From: Zea mays
Lineage: Eukaryota > Streptophyta > Magnoliopsida > Poales > Poaceae
Direction of reading: 5' to 3'
NCBI RefSeq assembly: GCF_902167145.1
Contig: NC_050105.1
Location: forward strand, 121,475,898-121,539,897
Length of the DNA stretch: 64,000 nucleotides
Position 1 is the first letter of the stretch. Each line of letters begins with the position of its first letter. A program made the position numbers and the translations under genes. A model generated the notes under the pieces. It ran no database searches, was not told the origin of the DNA, and saw only the letters and a list, made by a program, of their open reading frames with translations. Below are positions 34,407 to 45,923 of the stretch, one piece after another.

Positions 34407-35151
34407 CGGGATATGGAAGTCATCCCCTGAATTATATAGGTGCGAGTATGCTGCACCGGCTTAAGCCACTGCTGACTTTAGCCGATAGCTCCGTTTGTAG
34501 GGCATAGTGGTCATCCCGAGTTAAGTAAGCGTGAGCATGTTGCACCGCCTTAAATCGTTGCCGTCTTAAGTTGATTGCTCCATTCGTAGGGCATAGTGGT
34601 CACCCCGAGTTAAGTAAGCGTGAGCATGTTGCACCACCTTAAGTCGTTGCCAACTTAAGTCGATTGCTCCGTTTGTAGGGCATAGTGGTCACCCCGAGTT
34701 AAGTAAGCGTGAGCATGTTGCACCGCCTTAAGTTGTTGCCGACTTAAGTCGATTGCTCCGTTTGTAGGGCATAGTGGTCACCCCGAGTTAAGTAAGCGTG
34801 AGCATGTTGCACCGCCTTAAGTCGTTGCCAACTTAAGTCGATTGCTCCGTTTGTAGGGCATAGTGGTCACCCCGAGTTAAGTAAGCGTGAACATGTTGCA
34901 CCGCCTTAAGTCGTCGCCGACTTAAGTCAATTGCTCCATTTGTAGGGCATAGTGGTCACCCCGAGTTAAGTAAGCGTGAGCATGTTGCACCGCCTTAAGT
35001 CGTTGCCGACTTAAGTCGATTGCTCCGTTTGTAGGGCATAGTGGTCATCCCGAGTTAAGTAAGCGTGAGCATGTTGCACCGCCTTAAGTCGTTGCCGACT
35101 TAAGTCGATTGCTCCGTTTGTAGGGCATAGTGGTCACCCCGAGTTAAGTAA
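34407..35151. repeat. 89-bp tandem array of the Grande-like element
   Basis: Units start with GGGCATAGTGGTCA at 34500, 34589, 34678, 34767, 34856, 34945, 35034 and 35123 (partial), plus one diverged unit before 34500. Each unit contains the inverted repeat CTTAAGTCG-TTGC-CGACTTAAG, intact or with one or two changes. It lies between the pol stop and the end of the antisense gene. Confidence 0.95.
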
Positions 35152-35260
35152 GAATGCAAGCCAACCGTAAACGAGCCGAGTATCTTTGAAATCTCTCTTT
35201 ATTGATGACATATTTCCATTTTACAGAATACATGGTCGCCCCAGCTGTTTTGAAATACAG

Positions 35261-38200
35261 CTAGGGGTAAAACTTTCTGAGGTGCTCTATGTTCCAGGAG
35301 TTCCCAACTTCTGTGCCATCCATCTGGGTGAGGCGATACGATCCGGGCCGAGTGACTTCTGCTACTATGAAAGGCCCTTCCCATAAGGGTGATAACTTGT
35401 GCCGTCCCTCTCCCGTTAGAATTCGGCGGAGGACGAGGTCTCCTATCGAAAAGAACCGTTGCCGCACAGCCTTGTCGTGATAGCGCCTTAGAGTTTGCTG
35501 GTACCGTGCTGATTGGATTACTGCATTCAGTCGTTCTTCCTCAAGTACATCAACATCCTCCAGCCTGGTGGCCTCGGCTTCTGCTATGCTTTCGAAGATC
35601 AATCTTGGCGCCCCAAACTTGAGATCAGCAGGTAGCACTGCTTCCGATCCATAGACCATGAAGAAAGGAGTGTTTCCATGCAGGGCTCGACTAGGTTGGG
35701 TTCTCAGGCTCCAAACAACATAAGGCAATTCCCTTATCCACTTTCCTGTGAATTTTTCATTCTTATCGAAGACCCTTTTCCTGAGTGCCTCCAATATCAT
35801 TCCGTTGGCTCGCTCAACCTGCCCGTTGGCTCTTGGATGTGCTACAGATGCGTACTTGATCTGAATGCTCTTTTGCTCGCAGAAGTCAAAGAATTCTGAA
35901 CTGGTGAAGTTGGATCCCAAGTCAGTGATGATACTGTTTGGTATCCCGAATCTGAATATTATGCCTTGTATGAATTCCACGGCTTTAGCAGAAGTTAAAG
36001 AAGCAATGGGCTTGAACTCTATCCATTTAGTGAATTTGTCAATCGCCACCAATACATGGGTATATCCCCCTTGAGCTTTCTTGAAAGGTCCAATCATATC
36101 CAGTCCCCAGCATGCGAAAGGCCAGGTTACTGGTATGGTCTGTAGCCGCTGTGCTGGCATGTGCTGTTGCTTTGACAAGTATTGGCAAGCTTCGCATCTC
36201 TGAACTAATTTGGCTGCATCGTTCTTCGCCGTCGGCCAATAGAATCCTGACCTGAAAACCTTCCCGACTAGCGTTCTGGATGCTGCATGTATCCCACATT
36301 GCCCTGCATGGACTTCCTCCAGAAGTTGTTTCCCGGTGGACGGGAGAACGCACTTCATGAGGATGCCTGACGCGCCCCTTCTGTACAGTTCCTCCCCAAT
36401 GAGTGTATAGTGAGCCGACTGCCTAGCAATGCGCTCTACCGAGTTCTTGTCGTCTGGTTCTTCTTCATTCTTTATATACTTAATAATCGGTCTTCTCCAG
36501 TCGTTAGAATCTGACTCGAGTTGATTTATGATGTTGCACTCTTCTGTTTGATCCATTGAGATACTCGGCTACAGAATTTCTTGCACGAAGACTCCGGGTG
36601 GGACCTGAGTTCGACCGGATCCGAGCTTGGACAGTATATCGGCCGCCGTGTTCCGATCTCTTTCTATATGATGAAATTCTAGACCCTCGAATTTATCTTC
36701 CAGCTTTCGGACGGCAGCACAGTATTTTCCCATTGAATCACTTGAACAATCCCATTCCTTGTTTATCTGGCTGATGACTACCAGAGAATCTCCGTATACC
36801 ATCAATCTCTTGACGCCCAGTGACATGGCGATGTTTAATCCATGTATCAAAGCTTCATACTCGGCTGCATTGTTAGAGGCCGGGAATAGCAACTGGAGAG
36901 CGTACTTGAGGTGTTCGCCTCCAGGTGCAGTGAAGAGAATCCCTGCTCCTGCTCCTTGCAGCTTCAGCGAGCCATCAAAATACATTCGCCATACTTCTGT
37001 CGTTTCTGGATTGTCAGGTACTTGCTGTTCTGTCCACTCTGATACGAAATCAACCAGTGCTTGAGTTTTGATGGCAGTGCGAGGTCGGAACTCGATATCG
37101 TGGGATCCCAACTCGCAAGCCCACTTGGCTATTCGGCCAATGGCTTCCTTATTGTGAAGAATGTCCCCTATTGGAAAACCAGTGACTACTATGACTTTGT
37201 GGTCGTCAAAGTAGTGACGCAGCTTGCGGGCAGTTAGAAGTACTGCATATAATAGCTTCTGAACCTGAGGATACTTTTTCTTCGAGGGGCCTAGAACTTC
37301 ACTGATGAAGTAAACAGGATGTTGTACTGGATAGGCATGTCCTTCTTCTACTCGCTCGACTACCAACGCGGTGCTTACCACGTGAGTCGTGCAAGAGATA
37401 TACAGCAACAAATCTTCAGCCGGTTGAGTCGGCGTAGCTCGCCGGGGTGGTTTCAGTACTGGTGGTGTTGTCAAGAATTTCTTCAGTGCGTCTAGAGCTT
37501 CTTGTGCTTCTGAAGTCCATTGAAACTTATCCACCTTCTTGAGTAGCTTGTAAAATGGCAAACCTTTTTCTCCTAGCCTGGATATAAATCTGCTCAGAGC
37601 TTCCATACATCCAGTGAGTCGCTGAACCTTCTTTTGTGACCGAGGAGCTTCCATCTTCATGATAGCTTCAATCTTATCTGGATTAGCCTCAATTCCCCGG
37701 TGGCTGACGATAAACCCGAGCAACTTTCCTGCTGGTACCCCGAAAACACATTTTTCAGGATTGAGCTTCCATCTATATCTTCTCAGGCTGTTGAAAACCA
37801 GCTGTAAGTCCTCGATGAAGTTTTCTGAATTCTCTGTTTTGATCACCACATCATCTACGTAAGCCTCCACACGCTTGCCCCAGTGATCGGCTAAGAATGT
37901 TTGAATGGCTCTCTGATAAGTCGCTCCAGCGTTTTTGAGGCCGAACGGCATGGAGGTATAACAGAAAGCACCAAACGGAGTGATGAACGCCGTTTTTTCC
38001 TCGTCTTCTTTTGCCAAACTAATCTGATGATACCCGGAATAGCAATCTAAGAAAGACAGCACAGAACACCCAGCGGTGGAATCCACCACCTGATCTATCC
38101 TCGGGAGCCCGAAGGGATCCTTCGGACAGTGTTTGTTGAGATCAGTATAGTCGACGCACATGCGCCAATCCACTTTATTCTTTTTGAGTACAAGAACAGG

Positions 38201-41200
38201 GTTGGCTAACCACTCGGGGTGTAATACTTCTCTAATAAATCCAGCCGCGACCAAGCGAGCTAACTCGGCACGAATGGCCTCCCTCTTGTCGGGCGTGAAA
38301 CGACGTAGCTTTTGCCGGATCGGCCTCGCCTGGGGATAGACCTTCAATTTGTGCTCGGACAGTTCTCTTGGGACTCCCGGCATATCCGCAGGTTGCCATG
38401 CGAATACGTCTCGGTTATCTTGCAGGAACTGGACGAGCGCGCTTTCCTATTTGTTGTTCAAACTGGAGCTGATGATGGCTGTCTTGCGCTCATCAGCGAA
38501 CCCCAGGTTGATTCGCTTGGTTTCTTCAGTCGGCCGCATAGAGGTCGCGGCTTGAGCTTCGTTTGCCGGTACGGCGAGGTCCTCCTCAGGCTTAGAGTTC
38601 GCCAGTGTAGAAGGAACCGCTGACGGCTTGGTGGTGAGGGCTGCTTGGATGGCCACTCGGAAACATTCTACGGCGCCTTGGAAGTCGGCGCGCACAGTTA
38701 TGATTCCTTGCGGTCCTGGCATCTTCAGTATCATGTACGTATAGTGCGGAATGGCCATGAATTTGGCCAGCCCCGGCCTCCCGATGATGGCGTTGTACCC
38801 GCAGTCGAAGTTCGCCACCTCGAACCTCAGGAACTCGGTTCTGTAGTTCTCCGGAGTTCCGAAGGTGACCGGCATGTAGATGTGGCCCAGCGGGTATTCT
38901 CCTTCCGTCGGCACGATGCCGAAGAAAGGAGTGTCCGACTCGTGGAGCTCTTTGAGGTGAACTCCCAAGCTCTGGAGTGTCCGGGGGAAGGTGACGTTGA
39001 TGCTGCTCCCCCCGTCCACTAGCACCTTCTTTACCCGGCTTTCTCGGATCACCGGATCGACGAGGAGCGGGTATTTGCCTGGATGGTCGAAGTTGAGCCA
39101 CTGATCCTCCCGAGTGAAAGTGATTGGGTGCTCCGACCACCGGTATGGGGCGGGAGGACCGGTGGTCGCCACCAATATCTGGCGGTCGTTGAGCTTTTGT
39201 TGTCTTTTGTTCTCCTGCGACCCATGTCCGCCGAAGATGACGTTGACCTCCCTGTCAACGCGTGGGAAAGCTCCTCCTCCCCCCTCCTCCTGCTGATGGG
39301 GCTGTCGTGGTTCATCTGGTCCTCCCCTCGGCGGAGGAGGCGGTAGAGGTTGGAAGGGTCGGCCGTGCCCGACGGAGTGCTTGAAGTCCCGGCAGTTACG
39401 AAGAGTGTGACGCATGTCCTTGTGGTACGGGCACTGGGCGTCGAGGATGTCGTCCAGCGTGCGCTCGCCTCCATGAGGTCCTCCTCGGGCGCGAGAGGCG
39501 GGTGGTCCGGCGGCGTGTACTTCTTCACGAGGCCTCTTCTCCCAGCGTTTGTCGGGTGGTTGGTTCGCGTCACATCGTGGCGCTGCCGGTGCAGGCTTTG
39601 CTCCTCCGATGAGATCCTGGGCCCGCTCGTCGGCGGTGATGTAGAGGTCGGCTTCCCGGAACAGCTCCTCGGAGGTAGTCGGCGCCTTCTGTAGTATGGC
39701 TCGGACGAAAGCCGAGTCATTGGATCCTCTGTAGAAGTCTTCGATCACGGCCGCCTCCGTGACCTCGGGGATGCGATTTCTCATGGTCTGGAACCTTTTA
39801 AGGTACGACCAGAGAGTCTCATCCCCTCAGCGCTTGATGGATTTGAGGTCCCATGGTTGCGCTGGCTTGTCGGAGAGGGACTGGAAGTTGGCGGTGAAAC
39901 GTCGACTGAAGTCTCCCCAGTCGTCGATGCAGTGTCGGGGTAGATGTCGTAGCCACTGTAGCGCATCTTGCCCAAGGACGATGGACAGATACGCGGTCAT
40001 GACGTCCTCAGATGCCCCGGCAGCCCGAGCAGCGGTGGTGTAGACGGCTAGCCAACCCCCTGGATCCTGCTTAGGTTCATATTTGTCGACATTGGATACC
40101 TTGAAGTTGGGAGGCCATTGGATGGCCCTAAGGCGCGGAGTAAGAGCGGATACTCCGCAAGTGTCCTCCTGTCATCGGGGACGATGTCTGTCCCGGGGAG
40201 GGGAGTGGTGGTTGTGGTTCCTCGACCGTCCCCGGGTGGTACCGCCAGTTGAAGCTGTCGCCGACTCAGTCCTGGTGGCCTGGCTTTGAGTCGGGAAGCC
40301 ATGATCTCGGTCATACTCCTCCCGACGGCGAATTTCGTTTTCGTGCCGCCGTTCGCGCGAAGCATTGATAGAGCTTCGCGCATCTCAGCGGCTGTTGATG
40401 GCGTGTCGTAGATCATTCGGCGGGTGAGCGAGCGGTAGGAGATGGTTGGCCGCCTGAGCGAACAAGCGTCGGTATCCCTCGGCGTCGGGAGTCCGAGGGA
40501 GTCCTTCAGCTATCCGAGCTAGTACGCCTCCGACTTCGCTTGGCGTGTTCATAGCTCGGGCGAAGTCGGGGTTCAAGTTGCGCCCGAAGAGCGGATTCTC
40601 CCGGCGTTGCCTTGCATCTTGCTCGGCTTGCTCCTGAGTCCGTCGGCGATCACGTCGTCGGGAGTTCCTTCATTCTCTGAAGACACGTTCTTCCGGAGTT
40701 TCTCCTATCTCCGAGACCTCGTCTCGCGAGACAGGCTGCTCCGGATCCCGTTCCCCGGCCGCGTGATGTCGTCGAACGTTCCTGCGTCGGTTCCTCCATC
40801 GGCGGGATTCTCGTTGAGGTGGTTCTTCTCCAGGTGCGGTCGGTTCGTCGTCAGAGACGGCGGGCGACTCCACTCTCCCGATGAAGAGGACGTCGGGGTA
40901 GAATGGTGCTGCTGTCGTGGCGACTTTCTTTCCGTTCTCCTTTGAGGCCGGAGGAACGGAAAGAACGACTTGCCTTTCCCTGGTCTCCTTCTTCCTCGCG
41001 ATCCGTGTCCATTCTTTCGTCGGGGAAGTAGACAGCGGAGTCTCCCGGGTCAGCGAGCTTCCAGCTCCAGCCTTTCCGGAGACGATCTTTTTCCAAAGGG
41101 CCGGAGGTTGCGTCTTTCCAGCATTTTCGGAGTTCGTTGGAGGGGACTTCTTTTCCGGCGGATCTGCGATGCGGTGTAGAATTCCCTCTTCATCCGCTAC

Positions 41201-41272
41201 AGATGAGATTGTCCCGAAGCAGAATACAGATCCGGGACGCACAGTGATCTTGCTGTGGAAGGTGACAGCCAT
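35261..41272 (-). pseudogene. gag-pol: Grande-like gag-protease-RT-RNase H-integrase, one frame with six stops
   Basis: A single 2004-codon frame from ATG 41272 to the stop at 35261. Gag: MAVTFHSKI start, capsid (GWLAVYTTAARAAG; LGQDALQWLRHLP), a short Cys/His motif CPYHKDMRHTLRNC. Protease: KKVLVDGGSSINV. RT: LKKNKVDWRMCVDYTDLN, SFLDCYSGYHQI, MPFGLKNAGATYQ, catalytic YVDD. RNase H: MYFDGSLKLQGAGAG, YGDSLVVISQ. Integrase: H-x-H/C-x2-C finger (CGIHAASRT; CEACQ), WGLDMIGPF, ITDLGSNFTSSEF, HPRANGQVERAN, and a C-terminal barrel. Stops interrupt it at 40670-40672, 40385-40387, 40172-40174 and 39827-39829 (all TGA), and at 38447-38449 and 36569-36571 (TAG). No frameshift is needed anywhere. Non-functional as it stands. 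Confidence 0.93.
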
Positions 41273-41298
41273 TGAGCTAGCTTGGATCGTCGACACAC

Positions 41299-41316
41299 CC
41301 CCTACCTGGCGCGCCA
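41299..41316 (-). promoter_or_regulatory. Primer-binding site of the Grande-like element
   Basis: Two bases inside the 5' LTR the minus strand reads TGGCGCGCCAGGTAGGGGG, the position and TGG start of a tRNA primer-binding site. I do not assign the tRNA. Confidence 0.7.
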
Positions 41317-41318
41317 GC

Positions 41319-41948
41319 TGTCGGTGTTTTGGGTCCGACCGCACACCCGGGGTTGCCCCTCAAGGTGTTTTTAGGAGTAGGACGGTGTCAACGACTGTAG
41401 CAAAATGGTTCGTGTCGATCGCACGAGGAACAGTGGACAAGATTTGCAGGTTCGGGCCGCTTAGAGATGCGTAACACCCTACGTCCTGGTGAGTATACGA
41501 GTGTGGTTACAAGAGGGCTCTCTGGGTTGAAGACACAGAGAGTTAATGAGGGTGGCTAAGTAAAAATAGGGTCGATCGTTCTGAAGGGGTGCCCCCTAGG
41601 CCTTATATACTCGACCGTGGGGCAGTACATGTGGATATGATATCAACAAGTAGCTAAAAGGTAGTGAACCTCCCGTGTTTATCCCTACGTAACCTTCGCC
41701 GACTTATCCTTGCATGGCTCCGTAGCATGAGGGCTCCAGCGCGGGAAAGTCGGGTCTCCGTTGCGATTTACTCGCTCGACGTTGTGGGCCGTCCGGGTTT
41801 GCATCAATCCGGTCTTACGTCTTCTCTGCTTTGTTGGTCGTTTCTCCTCAGGCCCACGAAGGAATGATCTTGCGATTTATTGGGCCCTTGGGCCTTTCGT
41901 GAAGTCTTTTACTCCTTTAGTGGACCTAGGGGATATCTATCCCCCACA
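41319..41948 (-). repeat. 5' LTR of the Grande-like element
   Basis: 630 bp, pair of 17883-18512. Followed by the target duplication CCCTC. Confidence 0.95.
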
Positions 41949-41953
41949 CCCTC

Positions 41954-42292
41954 TCCCTCGCGAGGAGCACGCGAGGGGAGGGGGGCGTTGGACCGAAAAT
42001 TCCCCCATTTGTGCACCGGCCGGGGACAATGGAGCGGGCCGGTGTCTCGTTGGAGCTAGCCCTATTTTTCCAGATGAAAAATAAAAAGAATTCTCTTACT
42101 ACCTCATTGATCTTGTTTTGCGTGTTGCAAGGACGCTATCTAGCTACCCATAAAATCAGGAGGTCTTTAGTCACCGCAGCTGTAGTACTCAAACTAACTA
42201 AGTGCATGTTTGGTAATGCTGTTTTGACGACATAAATACTATAGTATTACCTTATCATAGTAAAATCACAGTATTGTTTAAAACAAATACTT
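41954..42292. other. Unassigned flanking DNA
   Basis: Sequence around the Grande target site, including an imperfect GC-rich inverted repeat (CCCTCGCG...CGCGAGGG, 41957-41979). No gene seen. Confidence 0.4.
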
Positions 42293-42300
42293 GTTTGGAA

Positions 42301-42805
42301 CAGAGATGGCAATGGGGACTGATCCTTGATTCTCCGTGGAGAATTCTTCCATTAGGGGGATAAGGATTGGGAAGTTTCTTCCCCCGCGGGAATGTAAACG
42401 GAAAAAATTCTCCCCCGGCGGGTAACTGGGACGGGGATAGGGAAGCATTTCCCATCCTCGTTCCCCGCGGGGACCGTGAAACTTACATGTGACGATGTTT
42501 TCATGTATTAATTAATTATAGAAATAAATAAATACCTTGTCAAGATATCACTCGTTGTACAAATGTGTTTATTTTAATGTATACATAATGATTTCTTACC
42601 TCAATAATGTGTACAAGTGGCAATGTTTTTTATTAATAACATATGAACTACGTTCTAGTTATAATTTAAGCGGGACAGAGATCCCCGATAAAGATTTATC
42701 CCCGCGGAGAACGGGGATGTGAAAGAAATACTCCCCAAGTGTTCCTAGGACCCCGTGGGGATGGAGAGCTAAAACTTAACGAGGAATTCTCCATTGCCAT
42801 CCCTA
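42301..42805. mobile_element. hAT-like MITE rich in CCCCGCGGGG
   Basis: 505 bp with inverted ends CAGAGATGGCAATGG and TAGGGATGGCAATGG (right end inverted). The flanking octamers GTTTGGAA (42293-42300) and GTTTGAAT (42806-42813) match at 6 of 8 positions, consistent with a decayed 8-bp duplication. Internal pairs of CCGCGGGGA-like words allow a long foldback. No ORF. Confidence 0.7.
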
Positions 42806-42813
42806 GTTTGAAT

Positions 42814-43119
42814 CAATTGAAAAACTGAAGTACGCATAGAGAGGGGACAGAAGAAAACTAAGGTTTTGAATGAAGTTTCTAAGATTCCAAAAAATACCAA
42901 AATTTTTAGATCGACCATGTTATATAAAACTGTGTTTTGACTATATCAATCAAATAACTTTTGGCTTCAAATACCACAATATCATCAAAACCATAGGATT
43001 ATTTCAAAAAAATACTTGACCTCCCAATATGGCCTAAAGCGCAGAAAACTGCAAGAACGATTTTTATATTCCGTATATAGAGGTTTTAGTTATTCCTTTG
43101 TTTCAAAGTTGAACGCTTG
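42814..43119. other. Short AT-rich spacer
   Basis: No gene or clear repeat seen between the two hAT-like elements. Confidence 0.4.
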
Positions 43120-43127
43120 TTTGGAAG

Positions 43128-43936
43128 TATAGGTGTACATTTGGGCCGGGCCTGATGGGCCGGCCCGAAGCACGGAAAAAAAGCACGGCCCAGGCACGGC
43201 ACGGCACGAAATAATTTAGTGCCGGGCCGGCACGGCCCGTTATATCGGGCCGGGTTTGGGCCGAGGTCACGGCCCATGGGCGGGCACGAGCACGACCCGT
43301 TTAAGGCAGGCACGAAATGGCCCATATAGAGGCACGAAAAGGCCCATATATTTATTAAAACCACACTTCATTCCACACTTTCATATACTTGATAAAGAAC
43401 ACAAAGCTAGAGATAATGCTAGTTAGATGTTTTTTGTAGCTTTGAATTAGAGTGTGTGATGTAATTTTGCTTTTGTTATGAACATTAGACAATAAACTGA
43501 ACTTACGAACTTTGTATAGAGCTAGTTATACTCTTTTTCCTTCTAACAAAATGATTTATAAACGAGGTAGTCATTGCATAGCTGTGGTAACTTTAATTAA
43601 TACAAATATTAAGTTTGATTTTGTTTAAATTTATTTGTCTTATCTTTTATTTGTTTTATTATTTTTTTGAATTTAGGGCTCTAATGTGAATTTTGGACCA
43701 AAAATTGAATTTCGGGCCTTAATGTGAATTTCGGGCTTTTATAATTTCGGGCCGCCCGAAATGAGCCCGGCACGTTTAAGCAATTACGGGTCGGGTCGTG
43801 GGCCGAGGGCTAGGCCCATGGGCCGGCCCGGCACGGCCCGAAATTCAAACGGGCCGGGTCGGCCCGAAATTCAAACAATACGGGCCTTTTCAGGCTTAGG
43901 CCGGGCCAGGCCGGGCGGCCCGAATGTACACCTATA
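43128..43936. mobile_element. hAT-like MITE/foldback with GGCCCGGCACGG-rich ends
   Basis: 809 bp with inverted ends TATAGGTGTACATTTGGGCC and TATAGGTGTACATTCGGGCC (right end inverted). The exact 8-bp duplication TTTGGAAG lies at 43120-43127 and 43937-43944. Both arms are built of GGGCCGGGC and GGCACGGCCC words around an AT-rich centre. No coding region. Confidence 0.85.
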
Positions 43937-43944
43937 TTTGGAAG

Positions 43945-44726
43945 CATCTATTTTTTTCTTGTTTGTTTTAAAAAGGAGGCCCATGAAGCAACTCACCGTA
44001 TCATGAGTTGATGACGTGTGCAAAAGGAGAAAAGGAGGCCTTCGATTTGATGTATAGATGGTGCAGTGCATGCGTGTCGAGAGCCTGCATCTGAGCATCA
44101 TCATGAAGAGGGCAGGGCCCGAAAGGCGAGACGAAAGGACTCCTATTGCTTTGAGATCTCGCCATCTGACCTCTCAGCGAAAAGCTGTTTCGCCGCAGAT
44201 CTCTCCAGCTGATCCTTTGACCTGCCGGTCTTGGCTGTCAAGAATCTAAACGGTAATTATACGCCCACAGTGGTTGTGCCCCTCGTGGTTCCACACTCCA
44301 ACTGTCCGCTTCACTCTCAACTTGTGACGCAGCGAAGCATGTCCCACACTCCTACCAAGGACATTTACAAAGAGTGTTATGAGTTGTGTCTAAAAGGTAA
44401 ATATAAAAAAACTAAAATACGTCTCTTGACGAAGACACTGTGTCTTGGTTCTATGTTTAAGATAGAGGACTAGATTATTGATCAAATTAATTTATTGAAT
44501 GCTCTGAATGGTGCAATGAATATAATAAGACACATGTTTTAGATACGGTCACTGTATTACATTATATTTTAACTGTCTTATATTTAGAGTATCGTGCAGC
44601 AGTGTCATGGTTGTACATGCCCTAACGGTTGGTCACTTGGTTTCAATTACTATGTGACATCAAAAATAAGGCAACACAAGTTGAGAAGTTTGAATCTTCA
44701 TCCTTAATTTATCATTTTTTTCGAAG
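43945..44726. other. Unassigned sequence
   Basis: Near 44608 the phrase GGTTGTACATGCCCTAAC repeats the end of the MITE at 12801, but I could not find its partner. No gene supported. Confidence 0.35.
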
Positions 44727-45331
44727 TGTTAGCTTCGGGACGAAGGTTTTGAAAGTAGATGTGAATGAAATAGTATTAAACGAAATAACAATGGATAATA
44801 AAGTATGAGACTCATCTCTTATGTGTTATCATTTTTTTTATTCCATCTTCCTTTGTATTAGACAAGTTTACAAACACACTTTCAGCTTCTTTGCACAAGA
44901 TAACTATAATATACTTCGAAGGTTGAGCGAAACAAAGCTTAAGACCCTAAAAAAAGGTCAATTTATGTAGGCCACTGTTCACCTATTTATAGAGAATTTG
45001 AACAGTTTCGTAGAAAATTACCAACATGCCAACAAAGTTTATACACATGATTTACAAATGATGCAGGGACATCACTACCTTTTCTCTTTCTTTCTTGCTG
45101 TCCAAGTCTTATACTTCTTCTCCTTTGTCGCTTTGCACTCGAAGCTTTCTCCATGCCGAGGCTAGCGACATCGGCTTGCACCTTCGTTCCTTGCATGTAT
45201 GGACGAAGCTTCTTTACACATCGCTTCGGTTGAAGGCCAGCTTCGTCTGTCCTTCACTATACGTCTGAAACACATTTTCTTATACCGAAGCAAAGGCATT
45301 TTGAGAACCTTTGGTAAGGCAGGCCCCAACA
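44727..45331 (-). repeat. 3' LTR of a truncated Gypsy element
   Basis: 605 bp from TGTTAGCTTCGGGACG to GGCAGGCCCCAACA. In minus sense it starts TGTTGGGGCCTGCC, as in several maize Gypsy families. The adjoining GTAGCCCCTTGCGG (plus) is a purine tract in minus sense. The rest of the element is cut off at about 45923 by another insertion. Confidence 0.7.
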
Positions 45332-45523
45332 GTAGCCCCTTGCGGAATGAGTTCGTTTCTTCATAACGAGCTTAGATCGCAAAAACATAATTCGGAGACC
45401 TTGCATCGAAGGTCCGAAAAAACACCTTCCCGAAGCTCGTTATGAATAGTTACTTTGGGACCACTCTGATTAGTGGGGTCCGACATTCAAAGAGCGCAAC
45501 AGTTAAATTTCAAAAGTTGTTCG

Positions 45524-45530
45524 TATAAAA
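45524..45530 (+). promoter_or_regulatory. TATA box of the antisense ORF in the truncated Gypsy element
   Basis: TATAAAA, 134 bases before the ATG at 45664, pointing opposite to the LTR's own transcription. Confidence 0.5.
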
Positions 45531-45663
45531 AGGAACGATGCCTGGTGACATTGACAAGGCATTTGCTATTTGCGCTTGTTAGAGCCTACTCTGCCTTCGA
45601 AACTTGCTTCGAACGCCTTTGCTGCCTTTGAACCAGCCTTAGCTAGCCGCATTTTCATTAGAA

Positions 45664-45923
45664 ATGGTTGAAGAGCAATCTGCCCCTGAAACAAAGATTG
45701 AAGACTTATCCTTGGCAACAAAAGCTACTGCCTCCCAGACCAAAGTTGCTACTGTGGATCCATCCAAAGACAGTGATGGCATCGACATTGAGGACGATAA
45801 CACTATCATTGGTCCTACAAAACCAAGTCACGTGGACTTCGACAAATCGAAGATCAAATGAGGACATATTGAGGTACTTACTCGGTTTGGTAATATTGAC
45901 AATGTTGAATGAGTTCGACTAGG
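45664..45923 (+). pseudogene. Antisense ORF of the truncated Gypsy element
   Basis: Starts MVEEQSAPETKIEDLSLATK and reads through an acidic region to FDKSKIK, where TGA stops it (45859). The frame then continues GHIEVLTRFGNIDNVE to a second TGA (45910) and is cut at 45923 by the next insertion. The first TGA is one C-to-T step from CGA, the second one G-to-A step from TGG. It resembles antisense ORFs of maize Gypsy elements; no function known. Confidence 0.5.

Larger units (their letters stand above)
17883..41948 (-). mobile_element. Gypsy LTR retrotransposon, Grande-like, hosting an Opie element
   Basis: Complete element: identical-length 630-bp LTRs (17883-18512 and 41319-41948) with TG...CA ends, and the target duplication CCCTC at 17878-17882 and 41949-41953. 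On the minus strand the order is LTR, primer-binding site, gag-protease-RT-RNase H-integrase (41272-35261), 89-bp tandem array, antisense gene region, 81-bp tandem array, small antisense ORF, polypurine tract, LTR. Without the guest element it is about 14.5 kb. LTR size, total size, two tandem arrays and antisense genes in a long 3' non-pol region match what I recall of maize Grande; the family name is inference. By eye the LTRs differ at 7 positions, six of them transitions. Confidence 0.9.

Noticed and set aside
38592..39720. Overlapping frames in the Grande-like gag/protease region
   Set aside because: GC-rich coding sequence leaves several frames open; only the frame with gag, protease and RT motifs is conserved.
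40048..40416. Frameshift in the Grande-like gag
   Set aside because: The 122-codon frame here is a shadow. Following the frame from 41272 shows the gag continues in one frame with TGA codons at 40385 and 40172, so no indel is needed.
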